Source of the DNA: an uncultured Collinsella sp.
GTDB lineage: Bacteria > Actinomycetota > Coriobacteriia > Coriobacteriales > Coriobacteriaceae
Length of the DNA: 27,512 nucleotides
Direction of reading: 5' to 3'
Assembly (NCBI GenBank): GCA_902491895.1
Contig: CABUJH010000024.1
Span: 1 to 27,512, forward strand
Part shown: one piece after another, positions 24,643-27,512 of the stretch
Numbering within the stretch: the first letter of the stretch is position 1
Layout: every line of letters begins with the position of its first letter
Program-made: the position numbers and the translations under genes
Notes under the pieces: generated by a model
Told to the model about the DNA's origin: nothing
Seen by the model: only the letters and a program-made list of their open reading frames with translations
Databases searched by the model: none

Positions 24643-25212
24643 ATGGCAGCGTCTGACGAGGGCTATCAACATATTGAGCATGGGTTTGAGCCCGTGTTCG
24701 ACCAGCACTCGCGCGTTTTGGTGCTCGGATCGTTTCCCTCGGTGCTGTCGCGCGCTAATGCCTTTTATTACGGCAACCCTCAGAATCGCTTTTGGCGTGT
24801 GATGGCCACGTGCCTCGGTATGCCTGTGCCGCCCAACGAGGGCGATCCTTTGGCAAGCGGTGAGCCCGCGACGCTCGATGCCTCCATTGCCGCCAAGCGG
24901 GCCATGCTGCTGAACGGCGGCGTGGCCCTGTGGGATGCAATCGAGAGCTGCGACATTAAGGGCTCGAGCGACGCGAGCATCCGCAACGTTGTGCCGGCAC
25001 ATATCGAGCGCATTACCGGCGCAGCTCCCATTGAGCAGGTGATATGCAACGGTGGTACAGCTGGCCGGCTCTACAAGCGCTATCTACAAGAGCGCACCGG
25101 GCTGCCGGCCATCGTTCTGCCGTCGACAAGTCCCGCCAATGCGGCGTGGCGTCTGGAACGCCTTGTCGAGCGCTGGAGTGAAGCCGTTGATTGGCAGGCT
25201 TTTTCGATTTAG
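24643..25212 (+). CDS. DNA-deoxyinosine glycosylase (UDG superfamily, family 6-like)
   Basis: 189 residues. The active-site region LGSFPS at 28-33 and SRANAFYYGNPQNRFWRVM at 36-54 fit the hypoxanthine-DNA glycosylase branch of the UDG fold, with LPSTSPANA at 159-167 in the place of the DNA-intercalating motif. It would remove deaminated adenine (hypoxanthine) from DNA. The gene starts 3 bp after the GH13 stop, an operon of unrelated functions. Its TAG overlaps the TAA of the convergent gene on the minus strand by 2 bp. Confidence 0.88.
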   Translation: MAASDEGYQHIEHGFEPVFDQHSRVLVLGSFPSVLSRANAFYYGNPQNRFWRVMATCLGMPVPPNEGDPLASGEPATLDASIAAKRAMLLNGGVALWDAIESCDIKGSSDASIRNVVPAHIERITGAAPIEQVICNGGTAGRLYKRYLQERTGLPAIVLPSTSPANAAWRLERLVERWSEAVDWQAFSI

Positions 25213-25865
25213 CAGTTTGAGTGCTCGGCAAGATGCCTCATAACGGCGTGCCAGATCGGCGCGGGCACGGCTGGCTCGGCGCAAACCATGCCGTCGGCGT
25301 CGACGTTGGCGGCATTGCCGCCGCCAAGTCGCTGTGCATGCTCGACGGAGCAGCCCATGCGCACAGCGCCCACAAGCTTATCTATCGCTTCCGAAAATGG
25401 TCGGCGCAAGAGGCCCATGCGTGGGGAATGGCGAAGCGCTGCGATGCCGCTGCCGGCGCAGATGGCAACGCCGCCACACCACAATTGGTCATGGCGCTCA
25501 CATGCCTTGTGCAGGCGAACGGCGGTCCCACGCGCCTGCTCGGCGCCCCGTTGTGCGGCTCGAATCACGGCATAGACACGCGCTCCCGTACTGCCAAAGC
25601 GCTCAAGCGCCTGCTCGATAGCTGTCAACGTCTCATCGTCAGCCACATCTTCAATGGCCAGCACGATGCCATCGGCAACGCTGCCGGCGTCATTTGCCCT
25701 CAAGTCGACTGGGCGGGGGAGCGCGGTGCCAGAAAGCTGAGCATAGGCGGCGATGGCATCCTGCAAGTCCCAGAGCAAAAACTCAAGATCGGCGCTCTTG
25801 GGAATACTGATATACGCAATGGTTTGTAGTGTTTTTGGTACGTCGCCACGCGCGATTGTCTCCAT
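25209..25865 (-). CDS. Unrecognised 218-residue protein (possible flavodoxin-like fold)
   Basis: The start is well supported: AAGGAG 5-6 bp before the ATG. I do not recognise the family. The first half alternates beta-like and helical stretches (TIAYISIPKSADLEFLLWDLQDAIAAYAQLSG is the opening region; then VADGIVLAIEDVADDETL and GARVYAVIRAAQRG). The second half has a Cys/Gly stretch, LWCGGVAICAGSGI, then RMGLLRRPFSEAIDKLVGAV. The layout faintly recalls flavodoxin/NADPH-FMN reductase proteins, but key residues are not clear, so this is a guess. No membrane segments or signal. It is convergent with the glycosylase gene, with a 4-bp overlap, and divergent from the aminotransferase. The antisense open frame 25221-25829 is judged a shadow. 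Confidence 0.7.
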   Translation of the reverse strand: METIARGDVPKTLQTIAYISIPKSADLEFLLWDLQDAIAAYAQLSGTALPRPVDLRANDAGSVADGIVLAIEDVADDETLTAIEQALERFGSTGARVYAVIRAAQRGAEQARGTAVRLHKACERHDQLWCGGVAICAGSGIAALRHSPRMGLLRRPFSEAIDKLVGAVRMGCSVEHAQRLGGGNAANVDADGMVCAEPAVPAPIWHAVMRHLAEHSNC

Positions 25866-25958
25866 GCCATCTCCTTTCCGGCTCGTTTCCGTTTAGGTTA
25901 CACCGTCTGGTGGCGCCCCGCCGCGCTATCCTAGTGCAACCCTTACGAAAGGAACGCC

Positions 25959-27095
25959 ATGCGTCTGCCCATGAATACCTCGCTTGCCATGCTCAAGCCC
26001 TCCGGTATCCGCCGGATTAACGCGCTCGCCGCCCAGCACCCGGGGTGCATCGCGCTTGCGCTTGGCGAGCCCGATTTTCCCACGCCCGATGTGATTAGTG
26101 CCGAGGTGATCGCCGCACTGGACCGCGGTGACACGCACTATCCGCCCAACAACGGTCGCCCCGCCTTGCGTGAGGCGTTATCTGCCTACATGGGGGACGC
26201 GGGCCTTACGTTTTCGGCCGACGAGGTCATCCTAACCGACGGCGCGACCGAGGCCCTGTCGGCAACATTCATGGCTATGCTCAACCCCGGCGACGAGGTC
26301 ATCATCCCCACGCCGGCCTTTGGCCTGTACGAGAGCATCGTCGTGGCCAATCACGCCAAAGCGGTCTTTTTGGATACGGAGCCTGCGCAATTTCAGATTG
26401 ATGAGGAGGCGCTTCGTGCCTGCGTGACGCCGGCGACCAAGGCCATCGTCATCTGCTCGCCCAACAATCCCACGGGTTGCATCCTCAACGCGGCGTCGCT
26501 CGACGCCGTGGCGCGCGTGGCGGAGGAGGCGGGCATCTACGTGGTCTGCGACGACGTATACAACCGCCTGGTCTATGTGGATGGCTACGAGCGCTTTGCC
26601 CAGCGTCACCCGGAGCTGCGTGAGCAGACGGTCGTCATCGAGAGCTTCTCCAAGCCCTGGGCTATGACCGGCTGGCGCTTGGGCTGGCTTGCAGCGGCAG
26701 GGCCCGTCATCGCCGAGATCGCCAAGGCTCACCAATACCTAGTATCGAGCGCCGTCTCCTTCGAGATGGACGCCGCGGCCCGAGCCCTGACCGTCAACCC
26801 AACCCCCATGCTCGAAGTCTACCGAGCCCGTCGCGAGCGCGTACTCACAGCCCTAGACGCCATGGGCCTCGACGTAGTAGAGCCCGCAGGAGCCTTCTAT
26901 ACTTTCCCGAGCATCAAAAAGTTCGGCCTAACCAGCGAAGACTTCTGCATCAAAGCCATCAAAGAAGCAAACGTAGCCCTAGTCCCGGGAGACTGCTTCG
27001 GAACCGAAGGCCACATCCGCCTCAGCTACTGCGTTTCCGACAAAGACCTGGACGAAGGTCTCCGCCGCCTGTCCACCTTCATTTCAACCTTGTAG
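25959..27095 (+). CDS. Class I/II PLP-dependent aminotransferase (aspartate aminotransferase-like)
   Basis: 378 residues, fold type I. PLP contacts: GATEAL near 95-100, SPNNPTG with Asn170, CDDVYNRL with Asp198, and SFSKPWAMTGWRLGW with the Schiff-base Lys232. RLSYC near the C-terminus carries the carboxylate-binding Arg. Length and motifs fit the AspB/PatA-type enzymes that pass amino groups from an amino acid to a 2-oxo acid; the preferred substrate is not readable. The ATG has GAAAGGAA about 6 bp upstream. From about 26738 to the end, synonymous choice shifts to A-ending codons (CTA, GTA, CGA, GGA, GAA), unlike the first two thirds, while the protein stays intact. Confidence 0.93.
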   Translation: MRLPMNTSLAMLKPSGIRRINALAAQHPGCIALALGEPDFPTPDVISAEVIAALDRGDTHYPPNNGRPALREALSAYMGDAGLTFSADEVILTDGATEALSATFMAMLNPGDEVIIPTPAFGLYESIVVANHAKAVFLDTEPAQFQIDEEALRACVTPATKAIVICSPNNPTGCILNAASLDAVARVAEEAGIYVVCDDVYNRLVYVDGYERFAQRHPELREQTVVIESFSKPWAMTGWRLGWLAAAGPVIAEIAKAHQYLVSSAVSFEMDAAARALTVNPTPMLEVYRARRERVLTALDAMGLDVVEPAGAFYTFPSIKKFGLTSEDFCIKAIKEANVALVPGDCFGTEGHIRLSYCVSDKDLDEGLRRLSTFISTL

Positions 27096-27240
27096 CCCTC
27101 AGGGGTGCAACACATCAGCCCACCGACCCAAGCATTATGAGTGGGGCGCGTCGCTCAACGGACACGAGGATTCGCAGCAAAGGCAACGTAGCTCCGGCCG
27201 GGAGGGGCAGGGCGAGTTTTCCGTAGATTCCGCACGAGCC

Positions 27241-27263
27241 GAAGGCCACTTAATGTGGCCTTC
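27241..27263. terminator. Hairpin at the centre of the palindrome
   Basis: A 9-bp perfect stem (27241-27249 with 27255-27263) has a 5-nt loop, extended by CGCAC/GTGCG with a bulge. It probably ends the aminotransferase transcript, although no strong T-run follows. Confidence 0.4.
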
Positions 27264-27354
27264 GTGCGAGCCCAGGACTTGACCGAGCGGAAAACTCGCC
27301 CTGCCCCTCCCGGTCGGAGCGTGTGCAGGGTTTGTGTACGAATCCTCGCGCCCG

Positions 27355-27383
27355 TTGACCGACGCCGGGGTCCCCGTCATAAT
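27355..27383 (+). promoter_or_regulatory. Promoter of the L10 leader / rplJ transcript
   Basis: TTGACC (27355-27360), 17 bp, CATAAT (27378-27383). The predicted start is near 27390, right before the leader RNA. Confidence 0.7.
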
Positions 27384-27389
27384 ACTTTC

Positions 27390-27485
27390 GGTTCACGCAC
27401 GAATCCGCTGCCAGAGACAGCCGGCGCAAACGGGTCTTACCCGCGAGCTTAATGGGACATCCCGCCAGCCGAGGTGGTCGAGTAG
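27390..27485 (+). ncRNA. Ribosomal protein L10 leader RNA (rplJ-rplL autoregulatory leader)
   Basis: The core at 27411-27475 has the known L10-leader pattern: CCAGAGACAGCCGGCG, a small hairpin (CGGGTCTTACCCG, 27431-27443), GCTTAAT, then CGCCAGCCGAGGT. These elements form the kink-turn to which the L10(L12)4 complex binds to repress rplJL. It lies just after a good promoter and points to an rplJ beyond the window edge. The ATG at 27488 is too close to the leader to be a confident rplJ start. Borders are approximate. Confidence 0.82.
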
Positions 27486-27512
27486 ATATGTCTTCTCGCC
27501 CCCGTCGCTCAT

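Larger units (their letters stand above)
27130..27388. repeat. Large near-palindrome (inverted duplication) before rplJ
   Basis: The left arm 27130-27223 and right arm 27288-27388 align as inverted copies over almost their full length, with a few mismatches and small gaps. The inner 33 bp (27191-27223 with 27288-27320) differ at one position. The outer part (27148-27174 with 27339-27365) differs at only about three. The centre 27224-27287 holds its own hairpin, GAAGGCCAC/GTGGCCTTC around TTAAT (27241-27263). No transposase is inside. The right arm contains the promoter below; the left arm has its mirror with four fewer bases between the -35 and -10. Confidence 0.85.

Noticed and set aside
23191..25002. 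603-codon minus-strand open frame
   Set aside because: It crosses the GH13 and glycosylase genes in antisense and has no recognisable domain. Codon bias explains its length.
25221..25829. Plus-strand frame opposite the unrecognised 218-residue gene
   Set aside because: The minus-strand frame has a proper ribosome site and more protein-like composition. The plus frame starts without one, inside the overlap with the glycosylase gene.
27428..27447. GGGTCTTACCCGCG as a possible T-box core
   Set aside because: It resembles GGGTGGTACCGCG but has an extra base, and the flanks (AGACAG, CTTAAT, CCGAGGT) match the L10 leader, which explains the hairpin better.
27488..27512. ATG at the right edge as the rplJ start
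   Set aside because: It follows the leader core by about 10 bp without a clear ribosome site. In known leaders the gene starts farther downstream, so the real start is probably outside the window.

Overview
The window is about 27.5 kb of gene-dense, GC-rich DNA that reads as Coriobacteriia, most likely a Collinsella-type gut actinobacterium. This is inferred from the gene set, the codon bias, the LAxTG-type sorting signal and the style of the intergenic repeats; no rRNA or marker search was possible. It begins inside rplA (ribosomal protein L1) and ends on the promoter and L10-type leader expected just before rplJ. The whole window therefore sits between the two halves of the usual rplKA-rplJL ribosomal cluster.

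Left part (0.4-12.5 kb, almost all on the minus strand): a cytoplasmic ParB-like/BMP fusion protein translationally coupled to a small metallophosphoesterase; an MscS channel; a cell-wall-anchored 5'-nucleotidase family gene broken by a frameshift; a three-gene ABC importer (ATPase, permease, lipoprotein) of the ABC_sub_bind/TrpX type; a HTH-WYL-type regulator; asparaginyl-tRNA synthetase; and a stand-alone glucose-type PTS IIA protein. Small palindromes built around a GGGACAG core sit at or on the stop codons of three of these minus-strand genes.

Middle (12.7-21.7 kb): an alpha/beta hydrolase (plus strand); a 470-bp intergenic block holding a conserved inverted repeat and a 62-bp tandem array of hairpins; a FeoA-FeoB fusion iron transporter; then a sugar-phosphate module made of a PTS EIICB permease, a convergent RpiR-type regulator and a divergent GH4 6-phospho-glycosidase, followed by an unrecognised membrane protein. 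The EIICB reading frame has an ochre stop at codon 4 after a strong ribosome binding site. The separate IIA gene at 11.9 kb could supply the phosphate to this IIA-less EIICB.

Right part (21.9-27.5 kb): a SotB-like sugar efflux MFS, a GH13 alpha-glucan hydrolase, a DNA-deoxyinosine glycosylase family protein, an unrecognised minus-strand gene that overlaps its neighbour's stop codon, and a class I aminotransferase whose last third has different synonymous codon use. Next comes a roughly 260-bp near-palindrome whose right arm contains the promoter for the L10 leader at the window edge.

No complete transposase, phage, CRISPR, tRNA or rRNA gene was found. The most unusual content is non-coding: three different palindromic repeat families and a large inverted duplication. 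There are also two coding lesions, one in the 5'-nucleotidase and one in the PTS permease.
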